From Nansenia antarctica (taxonomy: Eukaryota > Chordata > Actinopteri > Argentiniformes > Microstomatidae), in the NCBI GenBank assembly GCA_963989245.1, contig OZ022339.1:91057142-91121141 (forward strand): 64,000 nt of DNA. The letters are read 5' to 3'. The notes beneath the pieces were generated by a model, which ran no database searches, was not told where the DNA came from, and saw only the letters and a program-made list of their open reading frames with translations. Each line of letters starts with the position of its first letter. Position 1 is the stretch's first letter. The position numbers and the translations under genes were made by a program. Of this stretch, positions 11,607 through 24,200 are shown piece by piece.

Positions 11607-12329
11607 ATGCAACTAACAACAAACATGGATAAGACTAGATAAGGATGTGTGTCACAAGAGCTAAAGAGCAGAACATGGAAGAGGAAGACTCTTTATATTC
11701 ATTATTGATGTGCTAAGAGGTTTGGCTGGGCTCCTAAATTCAGCAACTGAAGTGAAACATGATAATATACACCTCACCCAACACCTGCAAGCTGGGAATG
11801 CTTCTTAGCTGTTCCTGTGGAACATTTTTGAAAATGAAAGAATTACAACGTCAGTCATGAACTTTTTTTCAAAGGGATTTATGGTAACAACAAACCAAAT
11901 CATCATTCATTCCTCAACAAAAGGGTTTTTGAATTTAATAGTAGAATTGACATTATAAGAAGTAGCTTTGAAATTTGACTACGGACAGTGCCCAATTATT
12001 GATTTTTTGTTTGCCAATGAGAATCATTCCAATGTGTGTGTGTGTTGTTATAAGTATTCACTGTTGCCTTGGTTTGCCTGCCATCTGTTGTAGTAAGCCA
12101 TGACTGCCCCCTTGTGTCTGCCATTGCATATTACATCTCCAGGCACGTTTAGAGTCAACTCAGGGCTGTTCAATCACAATCCATGTGCTCAACACTGTCA
12201 AGGAATATCCCACAATGTCTTTAAAATATGCAATAATTGAGTGAGGGTCTATTGACATTTTCAGTTGTGAGGGTCTATTAACATTTACATTATTTACATA
12301 GATTTGTTCTCCCCCGTCAAAGTACAAAA
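11605..12329. other. Intergenic DNA, no feature seen
   Basis: AT-rich sequence without recognisable coding or repeat structure. Confidence 0.6.
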
Positions 12330-12575
12330 AGATTTGGACAGTCCTTTATTCCAGCTGCACTCCGACTCTACAACCAGGCCCTGCAGGGTGGGGGAGACCT
12401 GGAGATGGAACTTTTGGAACTTTTTACTTATTGAGCCTGCACTGTTTTATGTATTTTATTGAATGTTTTTCTGTTTTCTGTACTGAATGTTTTCTGCCCT
12501 AACTGAGCTGTTTGACAACAAAATTTCCCCATTGGGGACAATAAAGGTTTTCAATCAAAATCAATCAATTTGCGA
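12330..12575 (+). mobile_element. 3' tail of a 5'-truncated LINE with (TCAA)n end
   Basis: The first part reads as the end of a LINE reverse-transcriptase ORF (a Phe-Ile-Pro-Ala-Ala-Leu-Arg-Leu-Tyr-Asn-like stretch near 12345-12378). It is followed by a 3' UTR ending CCCCATTGGGGACAATAAAG and TTTTCAATCAAAATCAATCA. The last part matches the 3' end of the minus-strand LINE tail at 52898-53420. 5' truncation is usual for such LINEs. The exact clade (Rex1/L2-like) is not secure. Confidence 0.6.
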
Positions 12576-13189
12576 ACTTTCCAGCCTGAGTAAGTAAAGA
12601 GTATCTAGTTTTAAGCTTGGGGTACTGATAGTGTGATAGCTGTCTTGTTTTTTAAAAGCTGTTAGCCTACTAAGTACTTTCTAGTGAAACCACCAGGTTA
12701 TTACAAAATGCGGCGGTTGCACTTTTTTGTAACACAATTGAAAAAATGGAAATGTAATAAATATATTTGACCATGAAAAGCATTTTAATTCTCCAACATA
12801 AAAAAATCCAGAATTGCATTTAAACGTGCTCTGCGGTGCTTGTTACTTTCACGACTCTAATGTTAACAGAATGGACTTATACCCTTTGTCTATCTGTGCA
12901 GCGGTAAGGTGAATAATTCTAGCAGTACTGTCCAGACAGTTGTCTTGTTTAGCCATTCAACTAGGCATTATTTATTCAATGGAGAAAGACATCATGGAAC
13001 ACAATGCAATTGTGATAATAAATGTGTTCTTTGTTACTTCTTTAATTAAATTAAAGTGTACCTTTCTATTATCATACAATATTTCCGTGAACATGTAAAC
13101 TCTATAATCATACAGTTGTCTTTCTATTAGTTGTCTCTGTCATACTGAACTGTTTGTTATCATCCTGAACTATCTCTGTTGCTCACCTC
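12576..13189. other. Intergenic DNA, no feature seen
   Basis: AT-rich, no gene recognised. Confidence 0.6.
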
Positions 13190-13370
13190 ACCTCAGTTCT
13201 GTCTCTATTGCTCTCCTCTCCTGTTGTCTGTCTCTCTGTTGCTGTCCTGTTGTCTGTCTCTCTGTTGCTGTCCTGTCCTGTTGTCTGTCTCTCTGTTGCT
13301 CTCCTCTCCTTGTTGTCTGTCTCTCTGTTGCTCTCCTCTCCTTGTTGTCTGTCTCTCTGTTGCTACATCG
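13190..13370. repeat. Minisatellite with CTGTTGCTCTCCTCTCC-type units
   Basis: Pyrimidine-rich units of about 24-33 bp built from TTGTCTGTCTCTCTGTTGCT plus CTCCTCTCC or GTCCTGT repeat five to six times. No coding role. Confidence 0.88.
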
Positions 13371-13403
13371 CAGCTGCATTATTATTAGTTTTTTTTAAAC
13401 TTA

Positions 13404-13943
13404 CAGTACAGGCCAAAAGTTTGGACACACCTTCTCATTCAATGTGTTTCCTTTATTTTCATCACTATTTACATTGTAGATTCTCACTGAAGGCATCAAA
13501 ACTATGAATGAACACATGTGGAATGATGTACTTAACAAAAAAGTGTGAAATAACTCTAAATATGTCTTATATTTTAGATTCCTCAAAGTAGCCACCCTTT
13601 GCTTTTTTGTTGTTAATAATAAAATAAAAATGTGTTGTTAATAAAATATATAATAATAATATTAAATATATATAATAAAATATTATTATTAACACATATT
13701 ATATTTAATATTATTATTATATATTTTATTAACAACAAAAAAGCAAAGGGTGGCTACTTTGAGGAATCTAAAATAGAAGACATATTTAGAGTTATTTCAC
13801 ACTTTATTGTTAAATACATAATTCCTATGTGTTCATTCATAGTTTTGATGCCTTCAGTGAGAATCTACAATGTACCAAATAGTCATGAAAATAAAGGAAA
13901 CGCATTGAATGAGAAGGTGTGTCCAAACTTTTGGCCTGTACAG
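13404..13943. mobile_element. Palindromic Tc1/mariner MITE (540 bp)
   Basis: The two halves are inverted copies. The left arm starts at 13404 with CAGTACAGGCC and AAAAGTTTGGACACACC; the right arm ends at 13943 with the inverted version. Arms run about 220 bp each and meet in an AT-rich centre (about 13620-13735) that is itself palindromic. TA dinucleotides flank both ends (13402-13403, 13944-13945), as expected for Tc1/mariner insertion. No transposase is present, so mobilisation would need an enzyme in trans. Confidence 0.85.
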
Positions 13944-13948
13944 TAGCT

Positions 13949-14255
13949 ATTCGGTTGTTAAGTCGCGACGTGTTTCCGGGTCCAAAGTAGGCTGAGGCGC
14001 TGTCTTCGAAATGCCGCAATAATTATAATAATACATTATATTTATATAGCGCTTTTCCGAGGCTCAAATACCCTGACAATATGGGGAAAACGGGAAAGTG
14101 CTGTGTCCCTTGTTGTATGAATAGATCCGAGTCTAAAAAACGATTAAACTGTCATTCTACTGCTGTAGTACACTGGTATTCTGGTGCGGAGAATTTCTGG
14201 TTTGGACCCGGAAATTGCAAAACGTCACGTTTGACGTCAGACTTAACAACCGGAT
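13949..14255 (+). mobile_element. Inverted-repeat element carrying a THAP-like first exon fragment
   Basis: CGGTTGTTAAGTC at 13952-13964 is inverted at 14240-14252, and TTTGGACCCGGAAA-type sequence is inverted further in. Inside, from 14081, a short frame starts MGKTGKCCVPCCMNRSES, resembling the C-x(3)-C start of a THAP zinc-binding domain, the DNA-binding module of P-element-like transposases. The frame runs past the element and has no further domain, so I read it as a non-autonomous P-like element. A short ORF by chance remains possible. Confidence 0.4.
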
Positions 14256-14770
14256 ATTCATGGCTCTCAAGTCTCACACATTTAAAAAATATATATGTTT
14301 ATCCAATGTTAGGTGGCCGTCGTGGCCCCCTAGTGGTAGTGGCCCTAGGCTGCAGTCTAGGTAAGCCTATAATCTGCGCATGCTCAGGGCGCACTTTTCT
14401 GCGCCCCGACAGGGGAATAGGAGACAGCCAATTGGAGCGCTGCTACAGCTCACGTGTAAGCCAAAAGTATTTGGACTGCCATAGAGTCCCATTCGGCCGG
14501 CGTCCCCGACTCCCTACCCTATGTATTTTCACAGTGAATTTTACACACACACAGATAAAATGTTTATTGTATTGGAGGATTTTTTAATGAATGCTGATAG
14601 GCGCCGACAGAATATCAGCCGCATTTTATGAATAAACAATGTTTATTTTAAAAAATCTTTTACAAGTAGCAACTAGGAAGTGGGGCCGCGTTGGAAGGTG
14701 GGGGCGGCGCCCTAGCGCCCTCTATGTTTGGAGTCATCTTGGCTGAGCGCCCACTTAATAATTTAATAAT

Positions 14771-14960
14771 TTTGCCATTTAGCAGACGCTTTTATCCAAA
14801 GCGACTTACAATTACGAATTACAGGGACATTCCCCCTGGAGTAACTGAGGGCTAAGTGCCTTACCCAAGGGCACACTAGTAGTGGTGTGGCTTCAGGCGG
14901 GATTTGAACTCACAACCTTCCGATCCCAAGTCCAACTCACTATCCACTAGACCAGGGTGT
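14771..14960 (-). mobile_element. tRNA-derived SINE (reverse orientation)
   Basis: On the minus strand the head has a tRNA-like A box (TAGTGGATAGTGAGT) and B box (GTTGTGAGTTCAAATCC). The body carries a block common in fish repeats, seen on the plus strand as GCAGACGCTTTTATCCAAAG. Related body sequence occurs at 20554-20650. Confidence 0.65.
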
Positions 14961-14984
14961 GTAGCCACAGTACTAAATAGTCTC

Positions 14985-15501
14985 CAATTATAGACAATTT
15001 GTTTAACTGGACTGAAACTCTTTGAGATTACTTTGTAACCCTTTCCATCTTTATGCAAATCAACAATGCTTGATCGTAGGTTTTTGGAGATCTTTTTTTT
15101 TTTACGAGGCCTGGCTCACATCAGCTGATGCTTTCCAACCTACACTGTTAATGTTTGAATGATGTATTCAAAATGGACAAGAACAATACAATAAGTTGTG
15201 TGTTTTAATTAAAACAGATTGTTTGTTCGTTATTGTAACTTAGATGAAGATCAGACCATATTTGAAGACACATTCATACATAAATGCAGGTCATTCCAAA
15301 GGATTCACTTACTTGCCACTGTATGTAAATGAGGTATTGCTGTACTTAAAGATGAAGAAATTAGCTAAATGTTCTAAAAACGTGTTTTTTTCCGCTTTGT
15401 CATTATGGGGTATTATATGTGGGTTGATGGCAAACAAAGTCTATAACACAACAGAATCTGGAAAAGGTGAAAGGGTGTGAATCCTTTCTGAAGCCACTGT
15501 A
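14985..15501 (+). mobile_element. Tc1-type transposon relic with one recognisable terminal repeat
   Basis: The right part contains TTTGTCATTATGGGGTATTA and ends with GAATCCTTTCTGAAGCCACTG then TA, the layout of a salmonid-type Tc1 terminal inverted repeat. The matching left end was not found. No transposase frame. Confidence 0.5.
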
Positions 15502-15920
15502 TATAGATATAGATATATATAGCAAAAGCCACTTGAACAGGCTAAATTATTTGTATTCATTTAGATGAAGGAAAGGAAACATTGGGAGTCAGACACTTTA
15601 GACTGTGATGCACGCTTGGTGTAAATGTGAAGGAATTGGATAGGTTAAAGAGATGCTACAGGATGTGTGTCGCTAATTCTTCAATTAAGCGTTGATTATG
15701 GTTAATTAATGACGAGAAACTATGTTTTAAGTGAAAATATCATAACCAGAATCCCAGTGGAAAACAGTTTTTGGTCTAAATCTAAACTTAATGTGTGTCC
15801 AGGAACATCTGGAGCATAGGGGGGAGTGGTCTATTTGGCATAAGTGTCCTGCCGCATGGACAGCATGGTTCAATCATCCAAGCAATAAAACAGATTCTTG
15901 GTTTCTGAGTCAATGTAACT
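15502..15920. other. Intergenic DNA downstream of nosip, no feature seen
   Basis: Begins with a short (ATAG)n tract at about 15500-15520. Nothing else recognised. Confidence 0.6.
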
Positions 15921-15926
15921 TTTATT
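15921..15926 (-). terminator. Candidate nosip poly(A) signal
   Basis: AATAAA on the minus strand, 250 bases downstream of the nosip stop. A (CA)n run (plus-strand GT at about 16000-16040) would lie in the 3' UTR. Position fits, but use is unproven. Confidence 0.5.
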
Positions 15927-15993
15927 TGTATAAAATAAAGGACAGATGTTATTAGCCACAGAGTTGGTGTGAAGGTTTGTTTCACTCTGCACG

Positions 15994-16036
<43 letters not shown>

Positions 16037-16175
16037 GTGTGAAAGACAAACATGACATTTTTGTAAGCGTGTTACACAAAACAAAGCATAGAAAATAGCA
16101 CTCTCCGTCCACTGTCACTCCAATCCTCAATCCTTTCCGCGTTCATCCCAGAATGTCCCCTGTTCCTGTTCCGTC

Positions 16176-17673
16176 TCACACCATCATTACAGGTCGGGCC
16201 TCTTTAGCTTTGAGTGCCACTCCGGAGCCTGCAAACCCTGTTCCTCCCTAAGAGAGGACAAAAGAGAGAATGGTGAAAAAGAGAGGGGGGGTGGTCAGTA
16301 TTAACAGGGTGGCAGAAAAGTGGGCCAACAGACTGAAGAGGAGAGAATAATATACTCATCTGCACATCATCTGACAAACAAACACGTATGACACAGACAA
16401 ACACATATGACACAGACAAACACGTATGACACAGACAGACACGTATGACACAGACAAACACGTATGACACAGACAGACACGTATGACACAGACAAACACG
16501 TATGACACAGACAAACACGTATGACACAGACAAACACGTATGACACAGACAAACACCTATGACACAGACAAACACATATGACACAGACAGACAAACACGT
16601 ATGACACAGACAGACAAACACGTATGACACAGACAGACAAACACGTATGACACAGACAGACACGTATGACAGACAGACAGACACGTATGACACAGACAGA
16701 CACGTATGACACAGACAAGCACGTATGACACAGACAAACACGTATGACACAGACAGACACGTATGACACAGACAAACACGTATGACAGACAGACACATAT
16801 GACACAGACAAACACGTATGACACAGACAAACACGTATGACACAGACAAACACGTATGACACAGACAAACACGTATGACACAGACAGACACGTATGACAC
16901 AGACAAACACGTATGACACAGACAAACACGTATGACACAGACAGACACGTATAACACAGACAAACACATATGACACAGACAAACACGTATGACAGACAGA
17001 CACATATGACACAGACAGACACGAATGACACAGACAGACACGTATGACACAGACAGACACGTATGACACAGACAGACACGTATGACAGACAGACAGACAT
17101 GTATGACAGACAGACACGTATGACACAGACAGACACGTATGACACAGACAAACATGTATGACACAGACAAACACGTATGACACAGACAAACACGTATGAC
17201 ACAGGCAGACATGTATGACACAGACAGACACGTATGACAGACAGACAAACACGTATGACAGACAGACACGTATGACAGACAGACACGTATGACACAGACA
17301 GACACGTATGACACAGACAGACACGTATGACAGACAGACACGTATGACACAGACAGACACGTATGACACAGACAGACACGTATGACACAGACAGACACGT
17401 ATGACACAGACAGACACGTATGACACAGACAAACACGTATGACACAGACAGACACGTATGACACAGACAAACACGTATGACACAGACAAACACGTATGAC
17501 ACAGACAAACACGTATGACACAGACAGACAGACACGTTTGACACAGACACAAAGTTGCTCACTCGCTGCAGTGGTATGATGTCCCTGTCGGTGAGTTTGT
17601 CTCCGGTCACGGGGTCAGTCATGTCCTTCCTGATTAGCCTCTCCACACACTCCTGAGTCACCACGGCCCCGCT

Positions 17674-17706
<33 letters not shown>

Positions 17707-20700
17707 GGGGCGAGAGAGACAGACAGAGCAGAGAGAGATGGAGACAGAGAGAGAGAGAGGGAGAGGGAGGGGGGGAGATGGAGAGGGGGGGTGAGAGAGA
17801 GGGGAGGGAGAGAGAAAGGGAGAGGGAGAGAGGTAGAGAGAGAGAGATGGAGAGAGAGAGAAAGGGGGGGGAGAGACGTTAACATGACCATAGAGCTCGC
17901 GCTACAGATGGCAGCAGTGTGATGGCCTAGAGCGAATGAAGGTGCAGACACATGGGACATGTAGAGGGTCTCTATGGGATATGTAGAGGGTCTCTATGGG
18001 ATATGTAGAGGGTCTCTATGGGATATGTAGAGAGTCTCTATGGGATATGTAGAGGGTCTCTGTACTCAGACACATGGGACATGTAGAGGGTCTCTATGGG
18101 ACATGTAGAGCAGGGCTTAAAGTGGGAAAAAATCCTGTGCCTGAAACTTTTTCTTGGGGAGGGGGGTCACAGTTTGAGATATTGGGAGAGCAGGTACAGA
18201 AGACAGCTTCTTGTCTCAATGTTAAAATGCATTAATACTGTTTTATACTCAATACACAATAAAATAATATATTTAGATTAAAAAAAAACCTGATTAAATC
18301 ACTTAAGGCCAAACTGATTGCATCACTTATTAAGCCACTATCACTATAACAATAGATCAATAGATCTACATCAAGTAGAATACTGATGACTAGTGACCAG
18401 TCAAGACCATTGGACTCCAGGATATCTTTGAGCTCCTGCATGAGGGCTGACGAGTTGGCGATGTTTACTTTCCTGCTGGCTAGGTGTTGTGTTGTTACTT
18501 TGGCCAGATCATCATCAAAAAAACGAACAAGGACATTGAGGATTTTGTCCATGTTAAGATTAGTAGCTTCGTCGATATTCATTGAAAACTTTGCTTTTTT
18601 AAGCTTTTCACACAGCAGTTTTTTAAATTCCGGGGCAAGGCCATGTGTGTTTAAATAGCTGGCGTGCTGATTGGAAATGGACAGCTTTGTCAGTGCATTT
18701 TTGTCTTCTGATAGCTTCTTTCACAAATCGACCAGTGGCTGAGCCATTGTGAAAGACAGATCATGTTCAGCAATAAACGCGCACACTCGGATCTTTTGCT
18801 CGCAAACACGGTCGGTCATTGAAGATGAAGTGGTAGGCTACCTGTAGCCGTCGCTCCCGGCAAGGTTGTTGTATGAGCAAGCGCTCGAACCGAAGCTTGG
18901 TGACCGGGATCTGAGGCATGTCGAGCAATAACCTTCTTCCCACTACTGCCGTTGACGAGTTTCTTTGAGCACGGCGTACAGAAACAAGCACCCGGCACCC
19001 TCAGTTTGAGGCACCACGTCCCATAAGGCTTCCCGTCACTACTCTCCTCTATCCATGCCCAGCGCCATTTATTCCTTACTCCTCGTTCTAGTATAGCTGT
19101 GTCTTCGCCAGGTTTAAGAAACTTGGCTTCCATTTTAATAGACTCTAACTAAAGTTAGCGGGCTGCTAAAAGCGAACGTCTCTAAAAGCTAACATTACAC
19201 TCATTCAAACTTCTTAAGACCCGCCCCACTACTCTGCCTCCGATTGGCTAGAAGTCGTTGGTTGGCTTGAGCAATGTGATACCATTGGTAGGCGGAACTG
19301 TCTCTTTGCTGAAGATGACTCTTTAAATTACGATGTAAACAAATAGCATGTGATTTTTTAAATAATTTTTTTGTTCAAAATTCCCCCGCGCCGGAAATCC
19401 GGCACCGTGCCGGAGAACTTTAAGCCCTGTGTAGAGGGTCTCTATGGGACATGTAGAGGGTCTCTGTACTCACGAGGGTTTGAGGACAGAGCAGGGGACA
19501 CTGTTTCCCAGGGTGTCCTTGGTCACAGCGCACACATACCTGTCCTGGAGAGAGAAGAGGGCATGTCACCAGAGGACACACAGACAGTCATAATAATAAT
19601 AATGCTCTGGGCACAGGGTCAGCCATAGTCAGCGCCCCTGGAGCAATTAGGGGCAGGGCTCGACAGTGCGACTGTTTTGGTCGCATTTGCGAGTGAATAT
19701 ATTTCTGTGCGACTTGGAAATACATTCAATCGCACCAGTGCGACTAACTGCTGAACTACTGTCATGCGCAGTCAAACCTATGTGTATAAGCGATGAGGGA
19801 ATGAAAACAGTGAACAGAAACGCGTGTCGCAGAAATGCTTCACGCGAGTCCTATATGCTTAAAATGCGCATAATGGGTATATGGGATACAGCTCTCATAG
19901 TTCGTAGCGCTGTGTTTTGTTAGCCGCTAGCTGCTAGCAGCGGTTGCTTCCGGTTTCATTACAAAGAGGTTAACCCTATATGTGCCTGATGTCTAACATT
20001 CAAATGACTCTAACTTCATCTTTTTTCGGATTTCAATGTATGACACATCATTTGAAAGTTTATGATCCGTAGTTCCAATCCACAACACGTCACATTTGAA
20101 AGTGTTTCTGTAATTTTTTTACATTTGAAAGTGTTTTGTTTATATATATTTATATTATACAATTTACCAGTCATATTCTGGAATGTGTCTAAATGTTAAA
20201 GTTCCATAAGTATAAGCAAAATAAAGTAACAGTTTGTAAATAAATAGTAGCATTTGAAACAAACAAAAAAAACGAACCGTGAACCGTGACCCAAAAACCG
20301 AGGTTCATACCGAACCGTGGGCCAACTGAAATTAAGATTCTTACTTCCCCTTTACATTGTGTGAGTCTCCATTTTTATTACGGCCAAGAGCCGGTTATGA
20401 TCATTTTGATATGTTATGATTATGATAATTTGTTGTCGTTGTTGACGAAAATTGCGCAATTTTCATTGTGCTACTGAAATTCTTGGTGTGCTACTAAATT
20501 TTTCAACATGGTAGCACAGTGCTACCTGGGGAAAAGGTAAGCGTCAAGCCCTGAGGGGGTTAAGTGCCTTGCTCAAGGGCACACGCAGCTCCCTCCTGAG
20601 GGCGGGGATCGAACCAGCGACCTCCCCGTTTTGCTAGCCGGCCCTCTATAGCCTCTAGGCTTGTGTACCTTTAAAGCTGTTGTCGCAGTTTTGGGAATTC

Positions 20701-21200
20701 TGCGAAAACCTGCACCGCTTACTTCACCACCTGGGTGTGATATCTTTTTTTAAAAATTGTATTTATTTTTTGACATGAAACGTTGAGGCTGCTAGCACCG
20801 ACCTGGCGTGTGAGGAGGGCCGTCCGGCTCAGGCTGGGGTCCAGCGGGGTGAAGCGCACCGTGATCAGCTCGTTCATCTTCAGAGGCCGGCCCGACATGG
20901 GACACACCACCGTCTTACTCTGGGGGGGGGGTGACAGAGGAGAATTAGAGGGGAGAGAGAGAGAGAGAGAGAGAGAGATACATAGAGAGAGAGATAGAGA
21001 GATACAGAGAGAGATACATAGAGAGAGAGATACAGAGAGAGAGATACATAGAGAGAGATACATAGAGCGAGAGAGAGAGAGACAGAGAGAGATAGAAATA
21101 CAGAGAGAAAGATACAGAGAGAGAGAGATACAGAGAAGAGAAATACCGCGACAGAGAGAGAGAGATACAGAAAGAGAGATACATAGAGAGATATATACAG

Positions 21201-21231
<31 letters not shown>

Positions 21232-24200
21232 TGGGGAGAACAAGTATTTGATACACTGCTGATTTTGCAGGTTTTCCCACTTAGAAAGAATGTAGAGGTC
21301 TGTAATTTTTTATCATAGGTACACTTCAACTGTGAGAGACGGAATCTAAAACAAAAATCCAGAAAATCACATTGTATGACTTTTAAATAATTAATTTGCA
21401 TTTTATTGTATGAAATAAGTATTTGATCACCTACCAACCAGTAATAATTCCGGCTCTCACAGACCTGTTAGTTTTTCTTTAAGAAGCCCTCCTATTCTCC
21501 ACTCATTACCTGTATTACCGTAACTGCACCAGTTTGAACTCGTTACCTTTATAAAAGACACCTCTCCACACACTCAATCAATCAGACCCCAACCTCTCCA
21601 CAATGGGCAAGACCAAAGAGCTTTCTAAGGACATCAGGGACAAAATTGTAGACCTGCACAAGGCTGGGATGGGCTACAGGACAATAGGGAAGCAGCTTGG
21701 TGAGAAGGCAACAACTGTTGGCGCAATTATTAGAAAATGGAAGAAATTTAAGATGACGGTCAATCTCCCTCGGTCTGGGGCTCCATGCAAGATCTCACCT
21801 CGTGGGGCATCAATGATCATAAGAAAGGTGAGGGATCAGCCCAGAACTACACGGCAGGACCTGGTCAATGACCTGAAGAGAGCTGGGACCACAGTCTCAA
21901 AGAAAACTATCAGTAACACACTACGCCGTCAGGGATTAAAATCCTGTAGCGCACGCAAGGTCCCCCTGCTCAAGCCAGCGCATGTCCAGGCCCGTCTGAG
22001 GTTTGCCAATGATCATCTGGATGATCCAGAGGAGGAATGGGAGAAGGTCATGTGGTCTGATGAGACCAAAATAGAGCTTTTGGCATAAACTCCACTCGCC
22101 GTGTTTGGAGGAAGAAGAAGGATTAGTACAACCCCAAGAACACCATCCCAACCGTGAAGCATGGAGGTGGAAACATAATTCTTTGGGGATGCTTTTCTGC
22201 AAAGGGGACAGGACGAACGCACCGTATTGAGGGGAGGATGGATGGGGCCAAGTATCGCGAGATCTTGGCCAATAACCTCCTTCCCTCAGTAAGAGCATTG
22301 AAGATGGGTCGTGGCTGGGTCTTCCAGCATGACAACGACCCGAAACACACAGCCAGGGCAACTAAGGAGTGGCTCCGTAAGAAGCATCTCAAGGTCCTGG
22401 AGTGGCCTAGCCAGTCTCCAGACCTGAACCCAATAGAAAATCTTTGGAGGGAGCTGAAAGTCCGTGTTGCCCAGCGACAGCCCCGAAACCTGAAGGATCT
22501 GGAGAAGATCTGTATGGAGGAGTGGGCCCAAATCCCTGCTGCAGTGTGTGCAAACCTGGTCAAGAACTACAGGAAACGTCTGATCTCTGTAATTGCAAAC
22601 AAAGGTTTCTTTACCAAATATTAAGTTCTGTTTTTCTGATGTATCAAATACTTATTTCATACAATAAAATGCTAATTAATTACTTTAAAATCATACAATT
22701 TGATTTTCTGGATTCTTTTTTTTAGATTCTGTCTCTCACAGTTGAAGTGTACCTATGATAAAAATTACAGACCTCTACATTCTTTCTAAGTGGGAAAACG
22801 TGCAAAATCAGCAGTGTATCAAATACTTGTTCTCCCCACTGTATATATATATATATAGAGAGAGAGAGACCACTGTCTTACTCTGGGGGAGCGACAGAGG
22901 AGAATTAGAGGGGGGGAGAGAGAGAGATACATAGACAGAAAGAGAGAGAGAGATACATAGAGAGAGAGGGGGAGGGGGGTGGGGGCAAAGTGAAGGAGAG
23001 TTGCTTTCTAAACAGGGGGGGGGACTGTGTCGGATTATTGGATTGTCAACGTTCCGCTGCTCCTGCTAGTGGATGAGCTAATGTGAACCTGAATGAAGTG
23101 TCTGAAGAGAGAGACCACATCCTGACCTCAGTGGGATTACTATTGATCTTGTATTCTGCTGCAATGCCAATGTCGAATGAACCTGAACCTAAGAATGTTA
23201 CTCTTGTGTACCCGTACATTGAGGTAATAAAAAGCGATTCTGATTCTGATAACAGCTAAGGAGGAGAGAGACAGAGCAAACAGACAGGGAACACCATGAC
23301 ATGAACATTTGGACTAAACATGCTGGAGGAAGACAAACACCAGGGAATGAGGAGAGAGGGTTATGGGGGACACGGGAGCAGGGGGGAAAATTCTATATTG
23401 AATGAGTCCAAAGCATTGCAAATACATACATCTACATAGCAGCAAAAAGGGTTCTACGTGGAACCATGAAGGGAACTCTAACAGGGGCCTGGCAAAGAAC
23501 CCTTTTCTGGTTCAAGGTGGCACCTGTTTTTATTTAGGAATAGATGATTGCACCTTACATAAGTAATGCAACAGTGAAGCATGTTTTCTTCTTTTGACTC
23601 TATAGTCTAAAAGTTTGGCATTTTGAAACCAAACAAGTACTGAGGTTAACGTAGAGATTCTCCGCTTTCATTTGATATTTGTGTACATATTGCTTTCACC
23701 ATTTAGAAATGACAACACTTTTTATACACAGTCCCCCCCCCCCCCCCTATTTTAGGGCACCACAAGTAATGGGACCATTGGCTTGACAGTGTGTCTCTGG
23801 CAAGTCAAGTGTGGTCGGTCACAGTGGCGTAGCGGACGGGCCCGCAAGCGACGCACCGCGGGGGGGCCCCAGCCACTAGGGGGCCCCCTAACATTGGATC
23901 CCAATTTTTTTTTTTTTTTTTTTATAATTTAAAAATATATAAAATAAAGAAAATAAGTGGCCCTTCATTGTGTCAACCTTAATTTTAATATATAGGCCTA
24001 TATTAAAAAAGATATACATAGTTAGCCGTATCCAATAGCAACATGACTTTGACGTCACACGTAGGCAGCGAGACACAAGGAAAATGAGCAAGCGAAAATA
24101 CAATACAAAGTACAATAAGCATTCTTTAGGTGGTGGTAGATTCTCTATTCGGACATTATAGCCGCTATATGTGGGACTGTCGGTCCGATATTGTAAAAAA

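Noticed and set aside
13632..13946. Asn/Ile-rich 104-codon frame
   Set aside because: Runs through the AT-rich centre of the palindromic MITE.
14771..14960. True tRNA gene on the minus strand (also at 25300-25361 and 27590-27647)
   Set aside because: A and B boxes are present, but cloverleaf pairing is poor and the tRNA-like part is fused to SINE bodies.
16374..17545. CRISPR-like array of short regular repeats
   Set aside because: Units are contiguous with no unique spacers, and the context is a vertebrate intron.
16204..17664. Minus-strand frames of 486, 384 and 331 codons with Cys-His-Val-Ser repeats
   Set aside because: They are exon 8 of nosip plus translation of the 19-bp minisatellite in intron 8; all three frames are open for arithmetical reasons.
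18232..19133. Host gene encoding a zinc-finger protein on the minus strand
   Set aside because: Lies within inverted ends and a target duplication; it is a decayed hAT transposase.
22123..22563. Minus-strand 146-codon frame opposite the Tc1 transposase
   Set aside because: Antisense shadow of the transposase second half.
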